From Oryzias latipes (Eukaryota; Chordata; Actinopteri; Beloniformes; Adrianichthyidae), in NCBI RefSeq assembly GCF_002234675.1, contig NC_019868.2:22724743-22788742 (forward strand): 64,000 bases of DNA, read 5' to 3'. A program made the translations under genes and the position numbers. The first letter of the stretch is position 1, and each line of letters begins with the position of its first letter. The notes below the pieces were generated by a model. It was not told the origin of the DNA, ran no database searches, and saw only the letters and a list, made by a program, of their open reading frames with translations. This document shows, one piece after another, positions 41,040-52,879 of this stretch.

Positions 41040-42150
41040 CCATTGACAGAGTCTGGAAATGCATTTACAAACCTTACAAGAGAGGAAGAACTTAGTGAAA
41101 AGGGCACCGTTAAAGTAATCCGGACTGAAAATGCCCATTGTGGTTCTGTGGTTCAGCCTTCACTTCCACCTCTTTCACTGTCAGTGTCTTCTGGGTCTAC
41201 TGACACAGATTTGCTGTCTCCTTCAGATTCTTCAAGCTCAGGAGCAATGTGGCCAGTCAATTTTCCTGTGCCTCAGTTTTCTTAGGACTCGGAGCCGAAA
41301 CTTCAAAGAGGCAATGCTGCATGAAAAAGGATTGCACTCATTTCTGATTCAAAACTTAAATCAAACATTCTTGAAACCGTAGTGCAAGAAATCATCAAAT
41401 ACTAACTTCACTGCAGTGACAAGGAATTAAACGCTGTGGCAGAGGCTCTTGTCTCGCAGCATCCTTGCTTGAGTGACAGAGGTTCTTTCTTTGGACATGG
41501 TGGATGGAAGGCCAGTTTGGTAAATAAGCTTTCCATGTACCGCACTCATCTGAGAAAACTTGGATCTACTAAAGTGACTATCAATTCCCTGAAGAACAAG
41601 CCAGAGGGGGAAAACAAGTCCAGCAGCTTCCATAAAAAAACCTCGACGGTCAGAAGTGACTTATTGACCCCCACATCCTATTGGAGAATCAGACACAAGC
41701 CTGGAAAGACTGAAAGTTGGACTTCTTGATTATGTGACGAGGACCAATTCAAATTAATTTCACTTTCATGCAGGAGACGAAAAGTAATTTCCGAAGAGCC
41801 AATGGTTCCGGACTTCAAGACAAGATGGCCTGCTTTCTTTCACAAGAGTGAGGTTTGTAATACTATAGCATTCATCCTCCAATTATAAATACCAACAAAA
41901 CATGTAACTGCTATGGTCCAGTCCCCTAGATTTTTCCTTGACATTTTTTTGCAGTTGTCAGATTAAGGCTTTATTTAAGTGCTTTCAGATAAATGCTGAA
42001 TTTTGGAGGATAACCACCATGCTGCTTCAGTCCAGATTCCTCTCCCAGCTGGACATTCACACAGACAAAATGATGAAGGTATTCAAGAATCGAGGAGGAG
42101 GGATTAGAGCCAAACTGAAGCACATCCTGGAAAAGATTGAGATGGGTTGA
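41040..42150 (+). pseudogene. Dead copy of a multi-copy fish SAMD3-like gene, intron retained
   Basis: Translated pieces match a protein family repeated in fish genomes and usually named 'sterile alpha motif domain-containing protein 3-like'; I recall it only approximately. Segments in order: LSVSSGSTDTDLLSPSDSSS (around 41178), EALVSQHPCLSDRGSFFGHG then GWKASLVNKLSMYRTHLRKL and NSLKNKPEG (41440-41620), and INAEFWRITTMLLQSRFLSQ then LDIHTDKMMKVFKNRGGGIR (41990-42110). In-frame stops (41283, 41326) and several frameshifts break it. Donor-like gag|gtttgt at about 41851 and acceptor tgctttcag at 41982-41990 bracket an intron, so this is an unprocessed copy, not a retrocopy. Confidence 0.6.
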
Positions 42151-42760
42151 TTGGTTATCATTAATGTGCCCTAGGGACATGTCTGTCTAATTTAAGGTGC
42201 ATTTATTATGTCGGCACTTCAGTTCAAAACAGACACCTTAAAAAAGAACATTAAAAATATTCCAGAAAGGTTTATAAACTCTCAAAATCTTGTATGTTAA
42301 GGGACACAGTGTAACTACTTTTTAACAATCTCACATTAACCAAAAAATTACGTACACAAATTAATCATCCTTACAACTATTCAGACAGGTGAGCCCCTGA
42401 ATATAAATAACAATGTTTAATTATTTTTTTATTTGTGTCACAGATGGTATTTTACTGTAATTGCAAGGATAACCCAGATAAAATATTCCATAGAAAGCTT
42501 GAACCATAAAAAAAAAAGAGTCATCCAAATTTCAACTTTGTAACCCCTCACAGTGAGGATTTCACTAAACCATAATGTCAACTAAATAAGAGCCCCACCC
42601 AAAAAGATTTTCAATTTTTAAGTAACAATCAAGCAACATTTGTATTTTAAAATTGAGTATACAAAATCTCACATAGCTTTTATCCTTGGACTTCACTCAA
42701 GTAATTTGGATAGTTTCCAGAAGTCTCAAACCAATTTATAAAGTAACTGTCTCTTTTCAG

Positions 42761-42851
42761 ACTGAGGACACTGAGGTTCTAAGAACTCATCTTAAAGGGT
42801 CTGTGCATATACCTCCAGGAGGACCCTGCACACCTGTTCACGGAATATCAG
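42761..42851 (+). other. Isolated exon-like ORF, unassigned
   Basis: A 91-nt open segment between a strong acceptor (ctgtctcttttcag) and a strong donor (cag|gtaagt). The best frame reads TEDTEVLRTHLKGSVHIPPG. It resembles nothing I recognise and no partner exons are identified, so it may be part of a neighbouring dead gene or coincidence. Confidence 0.3.
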
Positions 42852-43561
42852 GTAAGTTCAACAAATGTAACATTGAGAGGAGAGTGTACTGTACTTCTTT
42901 GGAGTATAAGTTGCAGTTTTTTTTGTTGTTTGATTTTTTGCATAGTTTGGTTGGGGGACTTGTATTCAGGCTTTTAGACTTTTTTTCAATAAATAGGCTC
43001 TTTAATGTATATTCCCAACATTGATCAGTTGTTCTAGTGGTCTGTTTTCTCTAACAACCACCAGAGGGCGCTGTGGGTGTGTGTATGAAGGTTGGTATGC
43101 TACTAACAGCAATGCAGAAGATGAAGCACTCAATGACTGATATCGGTAGAGGAGACATCACGTGGTTCCTCATGGGAGGAGAGCACCGCCATCTTGGTGA
43201 GGTCAAGTTACCACTGCAGTGCATGCATGTGAACAAATTTTTTGCATAATCCCAGTTCATTGTGCGGGTTTCAACTGCCAATATCAGAAAAATGAGTCCA
43301 TGAAGGAGGAAGGTATATCATTTCAAAGGCAAGTATTTTGATTTTTTCTTTTAATGTTGCAGGGGCTTCATTAATCATACACATGTTGACATGCACGATG
43401 CTGCAGGGCTATTATCAACATGCTGCATGATGTACGTATAATTTGCTGTCGACAAATGTACATTTTATTTTGCTAAACCTGTATACAGTATACTAGGACT
43501 AGGCTATTACAGTAATATAGATTTATACATTTCTGACTTAGTGACTGAACTTTTCTTGCAG

Positions 43562-43772
43562 GTTTCCAATGGATTCAGACTTAAGGAAAAAGAGGGCCTT
43601 AGCAATAAAAAGAGTTAACACAGATGGATCACTGTGGTTACCAACTAGCAATACAGTCTGGCTATGTTCAAAACATTTTGTGGAAACAGATTTTGATAAG
43701 AGGTCAGACTGTTTGCTTGAAACCCGACACCATAACATCTGTGTTACACAAATTGATCACTCACATGAATCA
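43562..43772 (+). pseudogene. THAP-domain exon fragment
   Basis: Reads [19 protein letters not shown], then [20 protein letters not shown] and DKRSDC, clearly the second half of a THAP zinc-finger domain (C-x2-H pair in LCSKHF). An acceptor tttcttgcag precedes it at the position where THAP genes are often split. The expected Trp of 'RKKW' is Arg and there is an extra Trp before LCSKHF. The first half with its Cys pair is not visible upstream, and there is a stop after 43796. Probably a remnant of a THAP gene or P-element-type transposase. Confidence 0.6.
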
Positions 43773-43832
43773 GTAAATCTATTTTTTTTTTTTTAGGGTA
43801 GATCTATTGTTCACTTTTGGACTTCTTTAGAA

Positions 43833-43927
43833 TATTTATTTTATTATTATTATTATTAATAGACTTATTTTTATTATTATTTATTGACTTATTATTTATT
43901 TATTGTTATTATTATTATTGACTTATT
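43833..43927. repeat. (TTA)n-type simple repeat
   Basis: Imperfect TTA/TTAT tract of about 95 bp just after the THAP fragment. Confidence 0.9.
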
Positions 43928-44452
43928 GTTGGGTTTTTCTAAATAATTTAAATTACATGTCAAAGAGGCCTAAAACTTCTAAATGTTTAGAAATTATTTT
44001 TAAAAATTCTTTGTAATAATCTTTTTTATTTGTAAGAAGTCCTGTAACAATGCATTTTCATTAAAGTTTGAGCTTTTAAGGCTGACTGTTTATCTTCCTT
44101 AACAACAAATGATGTTTCTATATATATATTATATAAATAAATATAATATATTTACATATATGTATAAATATGTATAAATGTAAAAAAATATATAGTATAT
44201 AAAAGCGACTTAGACACCACTGAAAGCAATAGAAATCATTGTCATGTGGGCGTCGTCGACCTCACCAAGATGGCGTCGCGCTCCGCAGCCGACGGCCAGG
44301 CTTCTAAAGCGGCCGTGTCATTGGAAGCACTGTTCAAAACATGGAATCTTCTTAGACTATTTGTGTTCAGTCATATATGTATTGTACGGCCATTAATGCA
44401 TGAGGTTCGACAAGAAAATATCGGATTAAAAAAAAACCTATGCAAGTGATTA

Positions 44453-45995
44453 TACCGTAATTTCCGGACTACAAGCCGCTACTTTTTTCCTGCGCTTACA
44501 GCCCTGCGGCTTATTCAGTGACGCGGCTAATTATTGGATTTTATTGGCGGCCGCCGTGTAAGTATTTTTGGACACAGTGAATAGTTTGAATTCTCTAACA
44601 TCAAACACAAGTCACTTTTTTTCAACACACCTCTAAGCAGCCAAACAGCACGGACCTCACTTCAGGTCTTAGACACTTCAGTCATGGTTCAACAAAACGA
44701 AACACGCATGCCCAGCCGCATCCCAGAATCCTTTGGTGCCATTAGACCCAACGTGCACGTGATCGCCGCTACAATATGATGAAGCTTTCAAGATAAAAGC
44801 AATAATTAAAAGCAGCGTGAAAAAATCACCAACGGGTTTGGAAAAGCCGGTCAGCTGCGTGACGGAGAGAACAGCGCATGCTCAGGAGTGCATTTACCTC
44901 TGAGTCATAGTGACTCGGCTGGCTGCACGTAAATATGTGGCAATAATATCAGCCTTTATTTTGTCAGGACACGACTGGAAACACAAATTGACGTGGTCGT
45001 GTTAACGGTTTCTAAGGACTGAGCAGAGTTTTGCATTGAAACGCTCACAGCCTCCGTGTGAGCTGGAGACTGCGTGTCGTGTGAGCTGCGGGGCCGATGG
45101 CAGTCTGATGGCTCCCACACGTAACAACGCATCCGCCCCTCATACACAAAATGTACAGTATTAAGTCCGATTGCTCTGCACAGACACGATTTGCTCCGTT
45201 CACCGGTGCAATGGGGACGAAGCGCTCCTCCCTGTAGCCGCGCTGGCCAGAGCTGTCGGAGTAGATAGCCAGGGCTTACTCGAGGCGTCCGCGGACCAAC
45301 AGTGTTTGTTGTGGAAGGAAACTTCTGACCCACGCGCCGCGAGGAGGCGCGCGTATCGCGCTGAGGCGCGCGCTTTTCAGTCGCCGCTGCTTTATTTTAC
45401 TAGCGTGTTTTTAACCAGCCCTGTTACTCCCATAACGCTGCCGCGACACAAGTGGAAGGAGAGCTTTACCCGTTCGCCCCTCCATCTACTGCTGCTACTT
45501 GCTCATTCTTAAACACGTACAACAGAATGGCGAGCCGGGCGTTGGCCCCGCCTTTAGCCCCTAAGACTCATGGGAAATGGGGGATCGGGGATGTAAATTT
45601 CCTCATCATAACTGAGGGATGTAATGTTGATTTATATGGTTACTGTTTGTAATTTTATGTGTGATACCTAGATTGTCAATAAGTTAAAAAAAATAAAAAT
45701 AAAATAAAAACCATAACTGAGGAACTTGTGAACAGAATAGAGGTGCATACTGTTTGGCAGATGCAGATAGACTTAAATACATGAGCCTGAGGCAAAAATG
45801 ACTCCACCCACTGTGTGCTAATAAAGCACACTTACACTCTGAGTCAGGAAGTGATCCGTCGGGATGACAATGTTGCCTTATTCATGCGGCTTGTACCCCG
45901 ACGCGGCTTGTGTATGTATAAAATTAGTTAAACACGTGAAAATGGGTGGGTGCGGCTAATAATCGGGTGCGCTTTGTAGTCCGGAATTTACGGTA
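44453..45995. mobile_element. 1.5-kb non-autonomous DNA transposon with 20-bp TIRs
   Basis: Left end taccgtaatttccggactac and right end gtagtccggaatttacggta are inverted repeats with one mismatch in 20. Subterminal sequences also mirror each other (aagccgc/gcggct). The interior is GC-rich and has a CpG-dense segment at 45150-45480, but ORFs there (up to about 125 codons) match no transposase I recognise. Probably an internally deleted relative of a larger fish element. Confidence 0.8.
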
Positions 45996-46554
45996 ATCTG
46001 TTTTATAATCTGCATTTATTTTTTTTTTCAATTTGATTAAAACTACTTATAATGAAATATTTTGTAATTGCAAACAAGTAGTGTTGCTAAAACATTTTAT
46101 TGTTTGTTAAATGTTTGATAAAATTATGGAAAATTGCATAATAAAATCTTACTTGTCCATAAAAAATTCTTAGGTATAGTAAAAAAAGAAGCATTCTTTA
46201 AGGGAAAGCATGTTTTTATAGGCACAAACGATATCCATGATTTTTTGTATAAATGCGAGCAATGTGTCAGGTGAATAGTCAGTGCAAGAACAATAATGCC
46301 AGAGTGCGCTTTGTTGATTGCTACAAGTATACCTGTGGAAAATGCAGAAAGGAGATTGTGTGGCAGTGCCAAGTATGTGCAGACAATGTAGTGGGTTGAA
46401 GATATGACTTTGACCACATGATTTGTAGGCTTGTACATTTCAGTATTATGTCTGTAAAGAAGTGTCTTTTGTGCATGAACAATAAATCTCAGCCAAAAAA
46501 GATAAACCAAACTGTGGTGACCTCTTACTAGAAGTGACAGAAGTGAGGGGAAAT

Positions 46555-46750
46555 AATGAAAAACTTGTGCAGCCACTTGGCTTGTTCTTTATGCATGCCT
46601 AAAGAACAGCCTAATGGCTGTGCTGTTCATGTGCAAACTATGTAGAAGGCTGCTCTTTGGGCATGCAAATTTTAACTAATCCAGCCACTTGGCTGTCCCC
46701 TGGACGTTGCAGGTAGAAAAGCCAAATGGCTGCTCTACGGACATTCTAGT
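46555..46750. repeat. Degenerate tandem/inverted units
   Basis: Four related segments alternate in orientation: agccacttggcttgttcttt, agaacagcctaatggctgtg, agccacttggctgtcccctg and aaaagccaaatggctgctct, joined by tatgcatgc/gggcatgc. Class unknown. Confidence 0.5.
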
Positions 46751-46988
46751 GTTAAATGTTAAAAATGACCCAAACCATCACACAACCAACACAATGCCTG
46801 ACAAATGATACATTATTTCAAATGTGATCTAAATACTTCTGCCATTATAGATAACAATAAAAAAAACCAAAACACTGTCCTTTTTGTGTGCCATAGCACT
46901 CTTTGTCCAAAGGTTTCTGAAATTATCTGTCATTTTTATTTTATTGGAATATTGATTGCAGAAAAGATGAACAGCTCTAATTTTTGCA

Positions 46989-47071
46989 ACCAGGAGGGCT
47001 GAGTGGTTAAGGCGTTGGACTCAAGATCCAATGAGTGTTTGCTCACGTGGGTTCAAATCCCACTCCTGGTA
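46989..47071 (+). tRNA. tRNA-Leu (CAA), intronless, possibly decayed
   Basis: 83 nt with a full cloverleaf and long variable arm. The acceptor stem ACCAGGA/TCCTGGT is 7 bp and perfect. The anticodon stem TTGGA/TCCAA encloses loop CTCAAGA, giving anticodon CAA. The variable arm pairs TGAG/CTCA, and the T stem GTGGG/CCCAC encloses TTCAAAT. A-box (GGCTGAGTGG) and B-box (GGTTCAAATCC) are present. The sequence is closest to vertebrate tRNA-Leu(UAA), differing at the wobble base, and lacks the intron usual for Leu(CAA). Against function: position 8 is G instead of the near-universal U, and no T4 run follows within about 200 nt. Discriminator A is correct for Leu. Confidence 0.75.
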
Positions 47072-47690
47072 GAGAAAAGATGTTGATAGGTGTACAGCAT
47101 TATGGCATTCATGCTTCCATCAAAAATGTAAACTCATCCTTTACTTAAACATCAGTAGCTCAAATAATTCTCTTTGTCAAACATCTAAACTCCTTAGTGA
47201 ACTTTGCAATGAGACTCACCAGCTGCACGAAGAATCCTGGACCTCCTTCAATTAATGATATTTCTTTATTAAAATCAAGACAATAATAAAAAGGTAGTTA
47301 ATTTTATTTTATTTGATTATTTTTTTTGGGCTAATGGGCAGCAAGTTGTCAAACTGGGTCACGGACAGACAGAAACACCAAAGGAAGCAGCCGAGGATTT
47401 AGCTTTCGCTACATGTGTGAAGCTCACCGCATTGGGAGAGTCTGAATGATCACGTGAACCCAGACTTGGAGACGCGATTACTAATGCTTTAGTAGAGCTT
47501 TTAAAATTAATTAACCAGATCTCTAAACGTGTCTTCCATACATTGTAAAGATGAGATAAACACAGGCACTGCTCTATGTAGCGATCAGGCTGAAAACATC
47601 TGGCAGAAGCTCCTCCCACATGCATCTGTGGCGTCAATGGTTATGAACACATTTTTGGACTAAGATTGAGCATCACATTCACTGTGCATG

Positions 47691-47903
47691 TAACCCTTGT
47701 GCTATCCTAGGCTCTTTAACGTTGGGAGTTGGGTCATCTAGACCCACTAGACAGTGCGCTGAACCTTTTTTCTTCAATGATTTGTGATCTTCACTGGTGT
47801 CCATGGATTACATGAAATCTTTCCACCTTTATCCACCTTTGTCATGGTAGGGAGAACACGTCAAAGTAAGGGTGGGGTCATCTAAGATAGCACAAGGGTT
47901 TTA
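47691..47903. mobile_element. MITE-B copy
   Basis: About 210 bp with termini taacccttgtgctatc and gatagcacaagggtt, which are inverted repeats. The interior matches the copy at 48.7 kb almost base for base (ttcaatgatttgtgatcttc; ccacctttatccacctttgt). No coding capacity. Confidence 0.8.
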
Positions 47904-48734
47904 AAGAGAGGCATCCAACACAAATTTCATGCACAAATGGCATCCAGTGCGAAAACAACACATACGAAAGAGGGATTTCAAAGTTTGAATATTTTGTCAA
48001 ATTTTCTTAGATTCTTGAAACTTCTGGGGGAAAAAATGGCTTTGGGAAAAGTAGTCATTGGGAAATGTTTTAAAAGTGATATATTTTTGGGGTTCTTTCT
48101 GCGGGACTGTTTGGAAAGGGAAAACCTTTTGACACAAACAGGCACCCGCTACAATGGAAAAGAAATGTCTCTCTCTGGTGTCTGCGGGCCACCATACATC
48201 CAGTTGCGTTGTCGTTGAATGATTGTGACAAAGCGAGGTCCAGCCACAAAAAGTGGGGGCACATAAACTTTATGGGGCATGCAATGGCCCTGCTGTCAGC
48301 TCTAATGGGAAACTGCGCCCAGAGACAAAGAGGAGGAAGTGAGTCATAATGTTGAAAGCATGTGTCTGCTGGCTGGACTATATTTCACCGCGAGTTATGT
48401 TGCATGTAATAACTGCCAGCAGAGTGAGTGGTGGGGCAGGAGGCCCCGGCTGAACAGGTACCGTGGTCCTGAACTCCACTCTCCATCTTCTGAGGTGGAT
48501 CTTATACAGGTGAGCTCCTGTCATGCTGAAGAACATGTGCACAGGTGTTTGGAGCATAAATGCAGCCTGGACGTCCTGATGGGCAGAAGAAAGAAAAAAA
48601 TCCTTGGATGAAAATCCTTTGTTGTCTTTTATAGTTGTTTCAAATCAAGAAAGTGATCAGAAATAGTAGCTTTTAAGAAATGTATTAAAATATGAATTAA
48701 TATGTTTACTAATGTGCATATCAGAACTACATTA

Positions 48735-48947
48735 TTAGCCCTTGTGCTATCCTAGGCGCTTTAACATTGGGAGTGAGGTAATCTAGACCCCACTAGACAG
48801 TGCGCTGAACTTTTTGTCTTCAATGATTTGTGATCTTCACTGGTGTCCATGGATTACATGAAATCTTTCCACCTTTATCCACCTTTGTCATGATAGGAAT
48901 AACACATCAATAGTCATCTTGACCCCATAGGATGGCACAAGGGTTAA
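48735..48947. mobile_element. MITE-B copy abutting a Tc1 remnant
   Basis: Termini ttagcccttgtgctatc and gatggcacaagggttaa. Its right end directly touches the 5' part of the Tc1 copy that follows, so one element probably inserted into or truncated the other. Confidence 0.8.
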
Positions 48948-50138
48948 GCCCACCTGTCTAACTGCTCGTTAGGAAAAATGTCTAGTCAGCCAATCACATG
49001 GCAGCAACTCAATTCTGTTAGGCATGTAGAAATGGCCCAAACTATCAGCTGCAGTTCAAACTGAGCATCAGAATGGGGTAGAAAGGAGATTAAAGTGACT
49101 TTGAACGTGGCATGGTTGTTGGTGCCAGACGTGCTGCTCTGAGTATTTCAGAAGCTGCTGATCTACAGGGATTTTTCCCCCACAACCATCTCTAGTGTTC
49201 ACAGAGAATGGTCAGAAAAAAGAGAAAATATCCAGTGAACGGCAGTTCAATGGGAGGAAATGCCTTGTTGAAGCCGGAGGTCAGAGGAGAATGGCCAGAC
49301 TGAGTTTCTGTTATTCTTCTATTAACTAGAACCAAAGAACCACTGGTTCCAACCGAGGTCTGCAGTAGAGTATCTCTGAACGCACAACACATCCAACCTT
49401 GAGGCAGATGGGCTACAGCAGCAGAAGACCACACCTGGTGTCATTCCTGTTAGCTAAGAACAGGAAACTGAAGCTACAATTCACACAGACTCACCAAAAC
49501 TGGACAATAAAAGATTGGAAACACATTTGTCTGGTCTGATGAGTCTAATTTCTGCTGCCACATTCAGATGGTTGAGTCAGAATTTGGCCTCAACAACATG
49601 AAACCTTGAACCCATCCTGCCTTCTATCAACAGTTCAGGCTGGTGGTGGTGGAGTGTCATGGTGTGGGGATATTTTCTTGGCACTCTTTGGGCCCCTTAG
49701 TACCAATTGAGCTTGGTTGCAACACCAAAGCCTACCCGAGTATTGTAGCTGACCATGTTCATCCCCTTCTGACCACAGTGTATGCATCTTCTGATGGCTA
49801 CTTCCAGCAGGATAAGGCATCATGTCATAAAGCTATAATCATGTCAGACTGGTTTCTGGAACATGAAAAGGAGTTGACTGGACTCAAACGGCCTGCACAG
49901 TCACCAGATCTCAACCCAGTAGATCCCCTTTGGGATGAGGTGGAACGGGAGATTGGCGTCATGGATGTGCAGCAGACAAATCTGCAGCAACTGTGGGTTG
50001 ATATCATGTCAATGATATATCAATGTTTCTAGTACCCTGTTGAATCTATGACTCCAAGGATTAAGGCTGTTGTGAAGGCAAACGGGGGTCCAACCCATAA
50101 CTAGCAAGGTGGGCCAAATAAAGTTGTCGGTGAGTGTG
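48948..50138 (+). pseudogene. Degenerate Tc1-family transposon (transposase pseudogene)
   Basis: Nearly full-length copy of a Tc1 element common in fish. The transposase reading frame is recognisable but broken: the start region (from about 49073) has early in-frame stops (TAG, TAA) and there are further frame changes. The first catalytic Asp block is W-S-D-E-S (around 49537). The C-terminal block 49643-50032 reads FQQDKASCHKA, then SPDLNPVDPLWDEVEREI. In the last block the usual catalytic Glu of LNPIE is Asp. It encodes no active enzyme. Only the right end (gtcggtgagtgtg) resembles a proper terminus. Confidence 0.85.
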
Positions 50139-51929
50139 GTGTTGCACAAAATACAACTTACCTCTGTCTGCATTTATATTCGGGATATCGGCCTCTAAAA
50201 TGTAACAAACGGCATCCTGGAGAAAACAGGAAAAATTTCAAACTAAGATCAATGGAAAAGACGTTTGGATTGAGCCAAGTAAAAAACCAAAGAAAGTCTT
50301 TGTCAGTGAGTGCTGCTGCTTCCTCTGTCTCTGCTGTAAGAATAGCTTTGTGGATCTGATTGGACATAAATTCCATTGAGATGAATAGCAGGGCTGATTC
50401 AGACCATCGTTACTGCTCTGATTATTTATTGTTATTTGCTGTGAGGGAGGATCTGCCTGCACTAACCTCCACAAATCCTTCCATATTTTATACATGGAAA
50501 CATTGAGGGTTTCCATTCAAGGAGTTCAAGTAGCTGATTTGGTTTCTTTGTCAGGATGTTAGATGATCATCAACCTTAAAAGTTAATAACTCTTGATTTG
50601 CCTCATTCATTCGCTTGTCTTGATATACTCTCTAAATTATATTTTTTTTGCTTTGTTTTTCTTCATTTATCTGTTTTCTTCTTTCTTTTTCCTCCCTCTT
50701 TTCTGCTGCCCTCGTTATATGATCTTTAGAGCTGTTAATTGGCCAAAGCAAGAGTCAATATGAAGTTTACTTTATGTTATGAATACCCAGAAGACCTCAT
50801 TATTCTTGCCTCCTCATTTCTTTTTAAGTGTTTTTCTGTGTGTTAGCTTCTGTCCTTGACTCCTTTGCTCCTCCCTGTCTGGGTTTGCCATCCTTTGTTC
50901 AAAAATAATCTCTGAGTAACTGAAGCCCCTAGGTGTTGTTTCGACAATGTGGTCTTTGTGTTGCCCCAGTATGAATTACCTTTCAGTTTTAAGCAAAAGG
51001 AAAATATGTTTATCAGTAATTTTGAAACTTCTGCTGTGAGGACTTTCTATTTATGGAAGATAACCCTGATTGGATTCAAATGTACGCTCTTCAAACTTCT
51101 CCCTGTGTGTGTTTGGCCTCTAGCAGTTGGGTTACCTTTTGTGTTGTGCAAAAACCTTCCTTTCCAACAATTATAAAAATATCAGTCGACCGGCCGTTTT
51201 AGCATCTAACAATTTTACTTTGGTCATTACTGTTTGCTGAAAATGTTAGAGTATTTACAGCAAACGTAAATGTAAACAAAAGGTCCAAAAACAACATTTG
51301 AACCTTTTTAAAAATGTTTTTTTTAATGATATGAAATTGAAAGTTTGCATTTCATGTTATATTTGGAGTGACCTCAAGGGGGCAGTGCCACATCAAAAAT
51401 GTTTCTGTGTTTAAACCCTTGTTTTTATTTTTTTTTAAATTTTATTTACTGTCAAATTTCTTATCAATTATCCTGATCATATGCACTAAACAAAAATATT
51501 CTGATAAATCAGTATTCTGCTCAAATTGAGAAAAACAACAGAAATCTATTCATCTGGGCATATTTTTGAGCCGTTCCTCCAACATGTCGATCAATCAAAG
51601 GCCAAATGAGACTAACCTCTTACATTTCACACACTTACAGTCAGGGCAGAGGTAAACATGACTACATGTGTTTGAATGAAAGGCTATTGAACCCGCGAGA
51701 TCAAACTTGGCTGTTGTTTTAAATGGACATGTTTATGTTTTTTCTATTTTTTTATTTTTATTTCCATTTTTCACTCCTATTTATCTATTTATTTATTCAT
51801 GTATTGGCTGCTGTGTATTGCTGCTACCCAAACAGAACAAACAAAAATAATTGTCAAAAGCCCAGAAGAAAATTGTTCTCTTTCTCCAGGGTTAAGTTTG
51901 GATCTCACACTTTAGCAGGATCAAATCAT
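50139..51929. other. No gene recognised
   Basis: Intergenic AT-rich DNA without clear exons or repeats. Confidence 0.5.
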
Positions 51930-52068
51930 TTCACAGCTAATTAAATCTGAATTCTGCCGCCCTGCAGAAAATATATTAGAGGAAACAACACAGTTTTTTT
52001 TAAAACATAATCATAATGAAACTACTACTACTACTGGGAGTACTCTGAAGATACATCAGAAGATGATC
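51930..52068 (-). mobile_element. MITE-A fragment (copy 9)
   Basis: Only the right part remains: gaattctgccgccctgcaga, then a diverged ttagaggaaacaacacagtt, then cagaagatgatcgaag. Aligns with the distal half of the copies at 25.5 and 29.6 kb. Confidence 0.45.
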
Positions 52069-52259
52069 GAAGAGGAACTTTCACTCCTTGACTGGGTGTG
52101 TTTGCAAACACTAGGGAGGCTATTAAGCATAAGACAGCATTTCAATTTTCAACACAACATTGTGTTCTTTAACTCAATGCCGAGTCACAGAGCCATTATG
52201 TACTTTTCATGAATGAATGATCATGCATGATATAAGTAATGTATCATGTTATATAAGTA

Positions 52260-52879
52260 ATATCAGTGTTTCTTGTGTTCATCATTCGTCGATGTTCGCA
52301 GATGTCGGTCGAGGGTTTCAGCCGACGGGTTTTTCCTTGAATTCTGTATTGAGCTGTTGAAAATATTTGGTTGGTGGAGAATTACGCAGTTTATGCATAT
52401 TTTACATAGTTTGTACGCAATTATTACATAAATATTACAAACTTGTGCGGTATTTCTGGGAGATACAGAGATAGATTTGTGGTTTTCCACATCTTTGCGA
52501 GGAGGCTGGAGGTCCCGGTCTCGGCAGGCTGCCTCTGCTGGCACCTAGCAGAACTGGTGCCGAGCAGGGAAATCTGACTGTTCAAATAAAACATAGCATT
52601 GTGAGAGCCCGTGGCATGAGCTGACCATGGTTCTGGCGCATGTGATTTCTGCCCAGTGCTCTAATGAAGTAAAGAAATTCAATGAAGCACAGGTTTACGT
52701 GTTCTTTGCATGGTCTACTCTTACATCTTCCGTGGATTTAACATGGTTCATTTGAGATACATCAGTGAAGATTTCACATTAAGAAACAAAACTTTTTTTG
52801 ACTTTTACCACGTATATTCAGTTTTCATTAGTGCAATATGTGCAGATTGTACGTAGCAGCAGTGTGACACAGCCTTCAG
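52260..52879. mobile_element. MITE-C copy (left end unclear)
   Basis: Right end tgtacgtagcagcagtgtga followed by cacagccttcag matches the MITE-C terminus. Interior blocks acgtgttctttgcatggt and acatggttcatttgaga match the copy at 60.9 kb. The left boundary is uncertain. Confidence 0.5.

Noticed and set aside
44956..45512. ORFs of 113-125 codons inside the 1.5-kb DNA element
   Set aside because: On opposite strands, overlapping, and without transposase motifs.
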